Below are positions 1 through 7,105 of a stretch of DNA of 43,847 nucleotides, in pieces (the stretch's first letter is position 1; each line of letters begins with the position of its first letter). Origin of the DNA: Saprospiraceae bacterium (GTDB lineage: Bacteria; Bacteroidota; Bacteroidia; Chitinophagales; Saprospiraceae); the NCBI GenBank assembly GCA_021299835.1, contig JAJTER010000009.1, positions 1 through 43,847 of the forward strand. Reading direction: 5' to 3'. A model generated the notes under the pieces. That model ran no database searches, was not told where the DNA came from, and saw only the letters and a list, made by a program, of their open reading frames with translations. The translations under genes were made by a program, and so were the position numbers.

Positions 1-135
1 TCTCTTGAAAATGCTCCCATGCCTGCTGTTTATATTGAACTTGGAAATTTGAGGAATAACTTCGATCAGCAGCGATTTATTTTGCCTTCCAACAGACAGG
101 CTTTGGCCAACTGGCTTTTCGAGGGCGTAAAATAG
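1..135 (+). CDS. N-acetylmuramoyl-L-alanine amidase, C-terminal fragment (5' end outside window)
   Basis: The open frame enters from the left edge and ends at TAA-like stop TAG (133-135), giving 44 residues. The piece 'MPAVYIELGNLRN' followed by 'DQQRFI' and 'NRQALANWLFEG' matches the end of Amidase_3 (zinc-dependent cell-wall amidase) proteins, where the P-A-V-x-x-E-L-G stretch carries the catalytic glutamate. Such enzymes cleave the amide bond between N-acetylmuramic acid and the stem peptide in the periplasm. The gene converges on the next one with only 9 nt between the stop codons. The zinc ligands and any signal peptide lie outside the window, so the assignment rests on the C-terminal motif alone. 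Confidence 0.7.
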   Translation, partial: SLENAPMPAVYIELGNLRNNFDQQRFILPSNRQALANWLFEGVK

Positions 136-144
136 CCTAACCCG

Positions 145-3100
145 TTAGTCCAGAGCGTTGATATTTGAAAGTAACCTTTTGATTTCTAAACTATTATTTT
201 TCCACCAATTTACAGTCCAGATAGGTAGTAATTCAATATTATACTTTTTTAATTTATTTGTTTGTCTTACTTCCCAAATAAAGTCAGTGTGGGTTTCATT
301 GGCGTGAAAGCCATCTAACAAAAAAAATATATAATTGGACTGAGCCATTTTTCTCTTTATGAAAAATGGAAAAAAGTCCTGATTGAAAAAGATATTTTTT
401 TGAATATCATGGGCTGGAAGTTTATCCTCAAGCTTCAAAATCAACGCCGACCAAAATGAGGGATAACGCGTTTTAAACGGTTCTTCAAATTCCGGTTTAA
501 ATTTCTGAAACTCATACTCCAGGGAATAAATATCTCTACCGTCAACAGCTTCTAATAGTTTCAAATAAGGAATGAATAAATCATCTTTATTTTCCACTTC
601 CACCATTTGTGCTCTTTTAAAGGAGGAAATGACCGTCAGATTATCCAGAGGTAATTGAGCCATTAATTCCACATAAGAGGGAGTAATACAATGATTGTTT
701 AAATACTCATTTACATCATTATAGGTACTTAGCAGGTACACCGAATGAAAATGTTTAGATTGAATATCATCGGGCGTTAAAATTTCCAGACCATTATTGA
801 CCAAATGAGTAAAATGATTATTTAACGTGGATTCCTGGTGTTGAATCTTAAAAATCAGCGTCGAAATAAAATTCCGTTGGGTTTCCGTCATGCAAACAAC
901 CCCTATGGTTGGCAAATTTTCAGGCGTTGAGTAGCGAATTTTAGATAGCTCGTCTATGAGAAAAGAAGCTTCTTCCTCATTTATCCCATTTGGCTGAAGG
1001 ACACCATTGATTCTATGAAAATGAACAGATGCGTCCTTAATTGCATGAATAGTGATGTGGCCTCCCTGCCACTGTTGCCATGGATTTCCCGGATAAAAGC
1101 AATGAATTTTAGATAATCGTGAAACAGGATACCTCTGTTTTAGCTCATTATCAATATATTCATTAGGAAATGAAGGGTTATAAAAATAAGTAACCCGAGG
1201 AGCCAGGGATTGAAATTTAGATAAAACGGCAGGAGACGAATACGAGGCATCGCCCCAAAAAACATGGTCAAAATGTAGAGAAGGGTTATCTTCAAAAAGA
1301 TCATTTAGCTGATTAACTGTCATACATACCACTGGAAAACAGTCTGTTAACAGTGGTTTAATGTCTTTTATGAACAACAAATAATCCACTTCATTCCATG
1401 ATTCTTTTTCAAACCATCTTATTATTTTTTGTATAGTATGTTTCTCTTCCTTTCTTAACTGTTTAATTCGTTCCTTCCTTTTTTGAAACCACACAGATTG
1501 TATCTGCCGGGGTAACATACTGCGAAATAGCTCCCAATCGGCCTCGAAAGTCTCCAGCGGCAGTGATGAATCGGGAAGTTGGTGATGGTAGTGTCGCAAC
1601 AAGACCTGGTGTAAGTACCAATTTTTGAAGGTCATTAACCAATCATCCGGATTAATGGTCGAAAAGGATTGTATAATTGTTTTTGCTCCTTTAGAAAGAT
1701 TTTCCCAACTTGACTGCCATTGATAAAAGACGGGAAAGTCACGAAAATTTATAAGTATCAGATCCAACTTATTAACCAGAGATTCCAGCCATTTTTGACG
1801 GGCTACTAAGGTAAGGGAATGATGGTCTAATTTTTCGAGAAAGAATGACTTAGTGTTAAAACGATGAATTGCCTCATCCATCAAGGTTTCAAGTTCAACA
1901 AATAAATCGTTGGAATTCCCAAAAGAATTTACATTGGTACTGGAGGCACGAAGGACTTCCTCGTTCACATAATCTGGAAGCCGCGACTGCCATTCTACAG
2001 CACTTTCTTTCAATGCTTCCAGGTAAACCATCCAATCACCTAAATAAGCCACACCAAAATCCTGAGGTATTTCAGGGAAAACCCAGATCTTCTGGTTTTG
2101 AATTTTATTCCTTAACTGTTGAAATAAAACATTTAGCTCTTCCCGCGCTTCTATGATTTTTTTTCCTCGCCCGGCCACCTTACTGTACAAAAGAAGTGAA
2201 AAACTTTTCGAGTAAATAAAGTCATTTCCGTATAAATCAAAATATCCATCAAATTTATTCTTCAACTCCTCTATAAGCTCAATAATCAATTGAATTTCAT
2301 TAAATAAGCGAATATTTAAGGAGTCTGAATACTGTGACAGACCATTTGAGTATTCTACAAGAATAAATCTAAAATTATTCCTTTCTTCATTTAAAAGTAA
2401 ATTAAACTGATCTGTTCCTTCTTCAAAATCAGAAAGGTCTATAAGGCTGGTATTTAAAATATTTAAAGGATGTTGGAGGGTATTAATTGCTTCAAATCTT
2501 TTTTGTAAGGGTTCAATTTCTGACAATAAGGAATAAAATTCCGAGGGTATAAAATTAAAATTATCCGTAGGGATTCTAATATTAACTAATTTAATTTCAT
2601 CACTACTAACGCTTTGTAAAAAAAGGGTAACAACCTCTGTCCAATCAAGCTGGTCAAATATTTTTTTTCTGGACGCATAGTACGCCATAGACAACTTAGT
2701 AAAAAGCCTTTGGCAGGAAGCCAAAATTTCTTTAAAGTTATCTCCGGCAAACACAGGAGAATTCTTTTCCTGTTGAATAATAAAGGTTACTCTTTTAATG
2801 AGTTGTCTTAACTGCTCACCCTCCTGTTGTGATAAAACCAGATTTTCCAAATTATTTGAAGAAAAAAAATGGTTCATGGATGCAAAAAATCCATTATTTT
2901 CAGAAATAATCAGAGAGGTTCTACCATTCGATAAGGCATTAGAAACCATATTAAAAAGTAAAAATTTCTTCCCGGTTCCTGCTATTCCTTCAATAATTGT
3001 ATGCGAATTTTCCTGTGTCTTATGATACGCTGTAGCCTGTTCAGGTATTAAAACTTGCAAACCAAAAGAATGTCCTGGTAGAGTAATCTCCTGATTTTTT

Positions 3101-3729
3101 GCAAAATAAAGTGGCTCTTCTTTTTGATCAAAAAGTGATTTAAGAACCATTAATTGAACTGAATTTAAAATTTTGTATTCATTTTTCTTTATGGCTACAT
3201 TTTCTGCGCCAGACAAAGGAACAATAACATCATTACTATTAAAAAGAGGATCAACTGCTTGATTTATAGCCCTAAAACCATCGAGATCTATTCCATTTTT
3301 ATTTAAAAATGGCGAAATCACCGCTATTAATTTATCGAAGCAAGGAAGCGCTGAAATCATTGGATTTAGCGCAGGCAATAAAGATACATTCCTGTAAAAC
3401 ATCCACTTTACCCCCACCTTATCAACGGGTGTCAATGAAATATCCCAAATAAAAAAAGGTATGGATATAACCTCATTTCCCTCCATTGAGACCAACAAAG
3501 GGTATCCGACTTTAAGGGAAGGCATTCCAAATCTTGAGTAAAATAATTTTTGCTTATGAAAAATCTCCCAGGTCAGCGCGGGAGAGAGCGTATTAAAAAC
3601 CAGATTAGACGGCGCAATTAAATGCCCAGAATCAGCAACCCACCTCAAAAAATCTATATCTTTTGAAAGCGCTAAAATATCTAAAGCTTTTTCGTTTGTT
3701 CTTAACCTTTCATTTCCCATACTACCCAA
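145..3729 (-). CDS. Large DUF4011-type SF1 helicase-like protein with Vsr/MTES_1575-like tail; catalytic motifs eroded
   Basis: 1194 uninterrupted codons. Residues 1-200 have the layout of the N-terminal domain of large DUF4011 SF1 helicases. A P-loop follows at 248-255 (GIAGTGKK), with the following helix, strand and 'LIISENNGF' in the usual places; the invariant Lys254 is kept, but the Ser/Thr after it is Lys255. The Walker B/motif II region reads FWGDAS (824-829) where active relatives have DEAS, so the metal-binding Asp is Gly and the catalytic Glu is Asp. Motif III (GDPKQLPP in relatives) is unrecognisable, and motif V keeps only the Gln of QGxE. The end (about 1130-1180: LLDGFHAN, then PIWTVNWWKNN) aligns with the Vsr-like nuclease tail of these proteins (xxDGxxYH ... 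RIWSTDWW) but lacks the upstream Glu and the I-D-L-A strand. The frame is intact, so it is probably expressed, as a pseudo-enzyme or a strongly diverged family. The ATG at 3720 is an alternative start. Motif calls were made by eye. Confidence 0.6.
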   Translation of the reverse strand: MGSMGNERLRTNEKALDILALSKDIDFLRWVADSGHLIAPSNLVFNTLSPALTWEIFHKQKLFYSRFGMPSLKVGYPLLVSMEGNEVISIPFFIWDISLTPVDKVGVKWMFYRNVSLLPALNPMISALPCFDKLIAVISPFLNKNGIDLDGFRAINQAVDPLFNSNDVIVPLSGAENVAIKKNEYKILNSVQLMVLKSLFDQKEEPLYFAKNQEITLPGHSFGLQVLIPEQATAYHKTQENSHTIIEGIAGTGKKFLLFNMVSNALSNGRTSLIISENNGFFASMNHFFSSNNLENLVLSQQEGEQLRQLIKRVTFIIQQEKNSPVFAGDNFKEILASCQRLFTKLSMAYYASRKKIFDQLDWTEVVTLFLQSVSSDEIKLVNIRIPTDNFNFIPSEFYSLLSEIEPLQKRFEAINTLQHPLNILNTSLIDLSDFEEGTDQFNLLLNEERNNFRFILVEYSNGLSQYSDSLNIRLFNEIQLIIELIEELKNKFDGYFDLYGNDFIYSKSFSLLLYSKVAGRGKKIIEAREELNVLFQQLRNKIQNQKIWVFPEIPQDFGVAYLGDWMVYLEALKESAVEWQSRLPDYVNEEVLRASSTNVNSFGNSNDLFVELETLMDEAIHRFNTKSFFLEKLDHHSLTLVARQKWLESLVNKLDLILINFRDFPVFYQWQSSWENLSKGAKTIIQSFSTINPDDWLMTFKNWYLHQVLLRHYHHQLPDSSLPLETFEADWELFRSMLPRQIQSVWFQKRKERIKQLRKEEKHTIQKIIRWFEKESWNEVDYLLFIKDIKPLLTDCFPVVCMTVNQLNDLFEDNPSLHFDHVFWGDASYSSPAVLSKFQSLAPRVTYFYNPSFPNEYIDNELKQRYPVSRLSKIHCFYPGNPWQQWQGGHITIHAIKDASVHFHRINGVLQPNGINEEEASFLIDELSKIRYSTPENLPTIGVVCMTETQRNFISTLIFKIQHQESTLNNHFTHLVNNGLEILTPDDIQSKHFHSVYLLSTYNDVNEYLNNHCITPSYVELMAQLPLDNLTVISSFKRAQMVEVENKDDLFIPYLKLLEAVDGRDIYSLEYEFQKFKPEFEEPFKTRYPSFWSALILKLEDKLPAHDIQKNIFFNQDFFPFFIKRKMAQSNYIFFLLDGFHANETHTDFIWEVRQTNKLKKYNIELLPIWTVNWWKNNSLEIKRLLSNINALD

Positions 3730-3912
3730 ACCTGAAACGAACTATTTGATATGATTGCACGTTTACGTTAATAATGAACTACTTAATTAAAAAGACAATA
3801 CATTAATTTATTTACAAATATAATAAAATATTGATATAGAAAACCTTAAAAAACTTTTAGCGAATGAACCGTTTTAAAAAAATAATGTTTCGTTTTGCTT
3901 TACCAAAAAATT

Positions 3913-4668
3913 ATGACTGGAACTAAACCTGCTGAATTAGCTGTAATTCTTACCGACGAAAAAAAAAGTATTATTTGGGTAAATGATGCCTTTCTTACCA
4001 TTACAGGATATTCATTATTCGAAGTGCTTGGTAAAAAACCTGGCAGTATTTTACAGGGACAAAACACCTCAAAAGAAACCATTGAATTAATAAGTAAGTC
4101 GTTAAAAAAACAATTACCTGTAGAAACCCAAATTATAAACTATCGTAAATCGGGTGAACCTTATTCTTGTCACTTAGCTATTCACCCCGTATTTAACGAT
4201 AAAAAAGTGCTTACAAACTTTATTGCTTTTGAAATGGATGAAAGTAATAAATCGCCTGAAACTGAATATAGCATGCTTCAGATTCAAAAAAAATATAAAG
4301 CAAGCAGTTTAGAACCAATAGATGAGGTAACTCTATTCAGGCGGTTAAACACTTTAATTATTAGTAAAAATTTATTCTTAGATCCTGATTTAGACATAAA
4401 ATTAGTCGCTGTCGGTCTCAAAAGCAATACAAAATACCTTTCCCAGGTGGTGAATAACCAATTTGGCAACAATTTTAAACATTATATCAATCATTTTAGG
4501 ATTGATAAATTAAAAGAAGTAATAAAAGACCCTAAAAACAAGGGGGCCAATTTATTTGAGATGGCACAACAATGTGGCTTTAAAAATAAATCTACCTTTC
4601 ATAAGGTATTCAGGGAATTTTCCCAAACCACTCCTAAAGAATTCCTTAAGCAAAGCAAGGATAAATAG
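3913..4668 (+). CDS. PAS domain plus AraC-type HTH transcriptional regulator
   Basis: Residues 1-115 form a PAS domain of the LOV-like sequence class: WVNDAFLTITGYS, GKKPGSILQG, then NYRKSGEPY and IHPVF. Residues about 140-250 form an AraC DNA-binding domain with two helix-turn-helix units ending in the family signature (MAQQCGFKNKSTFHKVFREF). It should sense a ligand or signal through PAS and control transcription in the cytoplasm. At the place of the photoreactive cysteine in true LOV domains (NCRFLQG) the sequence is PGSILQG, so flavin-adduct photochemistry is not expected. The frame is open from a TTG at 3895, but the ATG at 3913 puts the PAS domain at the N-terminus and is preferred. It is transcribed divergently from the helicase-like gene, with 183 nt between the start codons, which would suit control of its neighbour; that link is inference. 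Confidence 0.8.
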   Translation: MTGTKPAELAVILTDEKKSIIWVNDAFLTITGYSLFEVLGKKPGSILQGQNTSKETIELISKSLKKQLPVETQIINYRKSGEPYSCHLAIHPVFNDKKVLTNFIAFEMDESNKSPETEYSMLQIQKKYKASSLEPIDEVTLFRRLNTLIISKNLFLDPDLDIKLVAVGLKSNTKYLSQVVNNQFGNNFKHYINHFRIDKLKEVIKDPKNKGANLFEMAQQCGFKNKSTFHKVFREFSQTTPKEFLKQSKDK

Positions 4669-4728
4669 ATTGGAATATTTAGTTTTTTAATTAAATTTTA
4701 TTGAAAAGCAAAATGTATATATAACGAA

Positions 4729-4796
4729 TGCCATTGTTCCAAAGACAGTTTTGTGGTAAAAGTCCCGCCATTCGGATAGCACCCAAAACGATGGCA
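4729..4796. repeat. Long-loop inverted repeat upstream of higBA
   Basis: TGCCATTGTT (4729-4738) pairs with AACGATGGCA (4787-4796) over 10 positions, one of them a G-T wobble, enclosing 48 nt. It sits between the PAS-AraC stop codon and the higBA promoter, in non-coding DNA (4669-4838) where I see no gene. It may be a structured RNA, a remnant of a mobile element, or chance. Confidence 0.3.
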
Positions 4797-4838
4797 GTAT
4801 ATAAACACTCTCATCCAGAGTAAGTCTAGCGGAAAAAC

Positions 4839-4869
4839 TTGCCTAAGAAAAAATAAATACTTACTTTTG
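4839..4869 (+). promoter_or_regulatory. Promoter of higBA
   Basis: The -33 element TTG (4839-4841) is followed after 20 nt by a perfect Bacteroidota -7 element TACTTTTG (4862-4869). Transcription would begin near 4876, about 20 nt before the higB start codon. The match of both elements and spacing to the Bacteroidota primary-sigma consensus (TTTG, 17-23 nt, TAnnTTTG) is as good as any in the window. Confidence 0.7.
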
Positions 4870-4882
4870 ACGTTAGTAACGT
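4870..4882. promoter_or_regulatory. Palindromic operator, probable HigA binding site
   Basis: ACGTTAGTAACGT is a perfect 13-bp palindrome (6-bp arms around a central G) that abuts the -7 element and spans the predicted transcription start. HigA-type antitoxins repress their own operon by binding short palindromes at the promoter, so a bound HigA dimer here would block RNA polymerase. That HigA is the ligand is inferred from position. Confidence 0.6.
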
Positions 4883-4894
4883 AAATCAGAATTA

Positions 4895-5176
4895 ATGATC
4901 AAAAGTTTTGGCGATAAAGAATCCGAGAAAATTTGGAATGGTATTCGGTCGAAAAAATTGCCAAACGAGATTCAAGATGTTGCGCGTCGAAAATTAAGGA
5001 TAATCAATAACGCTCTGGATGTTAATGATCTTCGCATTCCTCCCGCTAACAAACTTGAGAAGTTAAAAGGTGCTTTGCAAGAATACTATAGTATTCGGAT
5101 TAACAATCAGTGGCGAATCATCTTCAAATGGATCAATAATGATGCATACGAAATAAGCATTGTGGATTATCATTAA
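4895..5176 (+). CDS. higB: HigB-type toxin (RelE/ParE superfamily mRNA interferase)
   Basis: The 93-residue protein matches the HigB/YgjN-like toxin family end to end: the start (MIKSFGDKESEKIW), 'RKLRIINNA', 'LRIPPANKLEKLKG', and the end (YSIRINNQWRIIFKW ... IVDYH) are family hallmarks. HigB toxins bind the ribosome and cut translated mRNA. The toxin gene comes first and the antitoxin gene starts 10 nt after its stop, the order typical of higBA rather than relBE. The ATG at 4895 lies about 19 nt after the predicted transcription start, so the leader is very short. Expression should be kept low by HigA acting at the palindrome in the promoter. Confidence 0.9.
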   Translation: MIKSFGDKESEKIWNGIRSKKLPNEIQDVARRKLRIINNALDVNDLRIPPANKLEKLKGALQEYYSIRINNQWRIIFKWINNDAYEISIVDYH

Positions 5177-5186
5177 TAAAACAGCT

Positions 5187-5486
5187 ATGGAAAAGTTAAA
5201 AAATATTCACCCTGGCGAAATCCTACTTGAGGAATTCTTAATACCTATGGAGATTTCTGCCTATCGTTTGGCAAAGGAAACTTTTCTTCCTCAAACCCGC
5301 ATTTCTGAAATTATAAAAGGTAATCGGAGAATAACTGCTGATACTGCGATACGTTTCGGCAAATATTTCGGAACAAGCGCCAAGTTTTGGTTAGGTCTTC
5401 AAGATGATTATGATTTGGAAGAAGAGCAAAATCAAAAAGACCAAGAATTCAATAATATCAAACCCATTGAAGGAAGCGCTGCATAA
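5187..5486 (+). CDS. higA: HigA-type antitoxin, XRE-family HTH
   Basis: 99 residues from the ATG at 5187; the frame is open further upstream to a TTG at 5160, but that would overlap higB, and MEKLKNIHPGEIL is the normal family start. The segment PGEILLEEF followed by ISAYRLAKE, TRISEIIKGNRRIT and the end of the domain (AIRFGKYFGTSAKFWLGLQ) is the VapI/HigA helix-turn-helix. The acidic tail (YDLEEEQNQ) is the region expected to contact the toxin. It should neutralise HigB in a complex and repress the shared promoter through the palindrome at 4870-4882. Confidence 0.92.
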   Translation: MEKLKNIHPGEILLEEFLIPMEISAYRLAKETFLPQTRISEIIKGNRRITADTAIRFGKYFGTSAKFWLGLQDDYDLEEEQNQKDQEFNNIKPIEGSAA

Positions 5487-5584
5487 CAGCAAGTAAGTGC
5501 CAGCCCAAATCTTATTTAGAAATAACAACTAGTTTTTAAAGATTAAGTTTTATTTTAAGAAAAGTGAGCTAATCGCCTGCTTGT

Positions 5585-5627
5585 GTAATCCGGTGAAATT
5601 GGATTCTTCGTCAATTTTGGTGATTAC
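5585..5627. other. Imperfect hairpin between higA and tRNA-fMet
   Basis: GTAATC (5585-5590) pairs with GATTAC (5622-5627), and inside it AAATTG (5596-5601) pairs with CAATTT (5612-5617), separated by a mismatched internal loop. There is no clear T-run, so it is not a standard terminator. Its left arm (TAATCCGGTGAAATT) resembles the reverse complement of the GATT-rich repeat at 15433-15474. The rest of 5487-5659 shows nothing I can name. Confidence 0.3.
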
Positions 5628-5659
5628 AATTATTTTAACCAACGATGAGTATAAAATAA

Positions 5660-5687
5660 AAAAGGGAACCATGAATGATTCCCTTTT
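5660..5687 (-). terminator. Intrinsic terminator of tRNA-fMet
   Basis: AAAAGGGAA (5660-5668) and TTCCCTTTT (5679-5687) form a 9-bp stem with a 10-nt loop. Read on the minus strand, the stem is followed by a T-rich run, and it begins a few bases after the tRNA 3' end, as expected for a single-gene tRNA transcript. Confidence 0.75.
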
Positions 5688-5693
5688 ATTTTG

Positions 5694-5766
<73 letters not shown>

Positions 5767-5777
5767 ATTTCGTTCTG

Positions 5778-5810
5778 CAAATATACACCTTTTTTCAACA
5801 TTGGGTCAAC
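5778..5810 (-). promoter_or_regulatory. Promoter of tRNA-fMet
   Basis: On the minus strand, GTTG (5807-5810) is followed after 21 nt by a perfect -7 element TATATTTG (5778-5785). Transcription would begin within a few bases of the mature 5' end at 5766, so little 5' processing is needed. Confidence 0.7.
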
Positions 5811-5848
5811 TATTTTGCAAAAAAGAATATTTTAATAATAAAAAGAGA

Positions 5849-7030
5849 ATGGAAGCATTTATTTATGGTGCAAAAAGAACACCCATTGGAAGTTTTGGTG
5901 GCACATTATCAAGCCTTTCTGCCACTAACCTTGGATCAAAAGCCATCGACGGATTATTTTCAGAGCAAGGTCCTCCTAAGGAGGAAATTCAGGAAATTTA
6001 CATGGGAAATGTAATCGCTGCAAATTTAGGTCAAGCGCCCGCCAGACAAGCTGCCCTGGGTGCCGGTCTCAGCGCAAACATTATTTGTACTACCATTAAT
6101 AAGGTATGTGCTTCTGGAATGAAAGCTACTCAATTAGCAGCTATGTCCATTCAAGCAGGTGTAAACGATTGGGTGATTGCCGGCGGTATGGAAAGCATGA
6201 GCAATGTACCTCATTACCTACCGTCCCTTCGATGGGGAAATAAATATGGCAATGCTGAAGTTTTGGATGGGTTAACAAAAGACGGATTAACGGACGCGTA
6301 CAATGGTGCAGCCATGGGTAATTGCGGGGATGCCACCGCAGAAAAATATCATTTCTCAAGAGAAGAACAAGATAATTTTGCCATTGAATCTTATAAAAGA
6401 ACAGCATTAGCCACAGAAAAGGGCTATTTTAATGCTGAAATTGTACCCATTGCCATTCCTCAAAGAAAAGGAGGAGATATAGTGATCAAGGAAGATGAAG
6501 AATTCAAAAAGGTAGATTTCTCTAAAATCCCTTCCCTTAAACCTGCCTTTTCTCCCACAGGAACTATAACTGCAGCCAATGCAAGTACCTTAAACGATGG
6601 CGCTTCTGCCTTATTACTTGGTTCAAAAGAAGCAGGTGAAAAATCAGGCATTAAACCCATAGGTAGAATCGTTTCTTTCGCCGATGCCGAAGTGGCGCCT
6701 GAATGGTTTACCATTGCTCCGGTTAAAGCAGCACCGCTTGCGCTGAATAAAGCAGGATTAACCTGGGAGGATATTTCTTTTGTCGAGGTAAATGAAGCAT
6801 TTGCCATCGTTCCCATGGTTTTTGCTAAAACTTTTTCTATCCCATCCGATAAATTAAACGTTCGGGGCGGAGGTGTTTCCATGGGACATCCATTAGGTTC
6901 CTCTGGTTCCCGTATTTTAGTGACCTTAATTCATACTTTACAACAAAATGGTGGTGGCTATGGTCTCGCTGCCATTTGTAACGGTGGAGGAGGTGCCTCT
7001 GCCATGGTCATTGAGGTTTTTCCCGCCTAA
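5849..7030 (+). CDS. atoB: Acetyl-CoA C-acetyltransferase (thiolase)
   Basis: 393 residues from the ATG at 5849; upstream codons in the open frame overlap the tRNA promoter region, and MEAFIYGAKRTPIGSF is the usual thiolase start. The catalytic residues are visible: nucleophile Cys87 in NKVCASGMKA, His347 in GGGVSMGHPLGSSG, and the proton-shuttling Cys377 in AICNGGGGASA, at the spacing of the family. Thiolases join or split acetoacetyl-CoA and acetyl-CoA in the cytoplasm, in fatty-acid or ketone-body-type metabolism. No other beta-oxidation gene adjoins it, so the direction in the cell cannot be read from context. A 3-ketoacyl-CoA thiolase with longer substrates is possible. Confidence 0.92.
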   Translation: MEAFIYGAKRTPIGSFGGTLSSLSATNLGSKAIDGLFSEQGPPKEEIQEIYMGNVIAANLGQAPARQAALGAGLSANIICTTINKVCASGMKATQLAAMSIQAGVNDWVIAGGMESMSNVPHYLPSLRWGNKYGNAEVLDGLTKDGLTDAYNGAAMGNCGDATAEKYHFSREEQDNFAIESYKRTALATEKGYFNAEIVPIAIPQRKGGDIVIKEDEEFKKVDFSKIPSLKPAFSPTGTITAANASTLNDGASALLLGSKEAGEKSGIKPIGRIVSFADAEVAPEWFTIAPVKAAPLALNKAGLTWEDISFVEVNEAFAIVPMVFAKTFSIPSDKLNVRGGGVSMGHPLGSSGSRILVTLIHTLQQNGGGYGLAAICNGGGGASAMVIEVFPA

Positions 7031-7105
7031 TTAGGGTAAACTTTTTTTTCAGCGTACCTTTCTTATAAATTGTCGCTGTTTTAAAAACAATAAACTATTA
7101 CTCCT

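Noticed and set aside
1869-2156. 95-codon plus-strand frame inside the helicase-like gene
   Set aside because: It lies antisense within a long open gene with family-level similarity, and its own translation has no recognisable motif.
6460-6882. 140-codon minus-strand frame inside thiolase
   Set aside because: Antisense shadow of a gene with complete catalytic motifs.
7030-7105. TACCTTTC as a promoter for the alpha-galactosidase gene
   Set aside because: One mismatch in the -7 element and no -33 element at a suitable distance.
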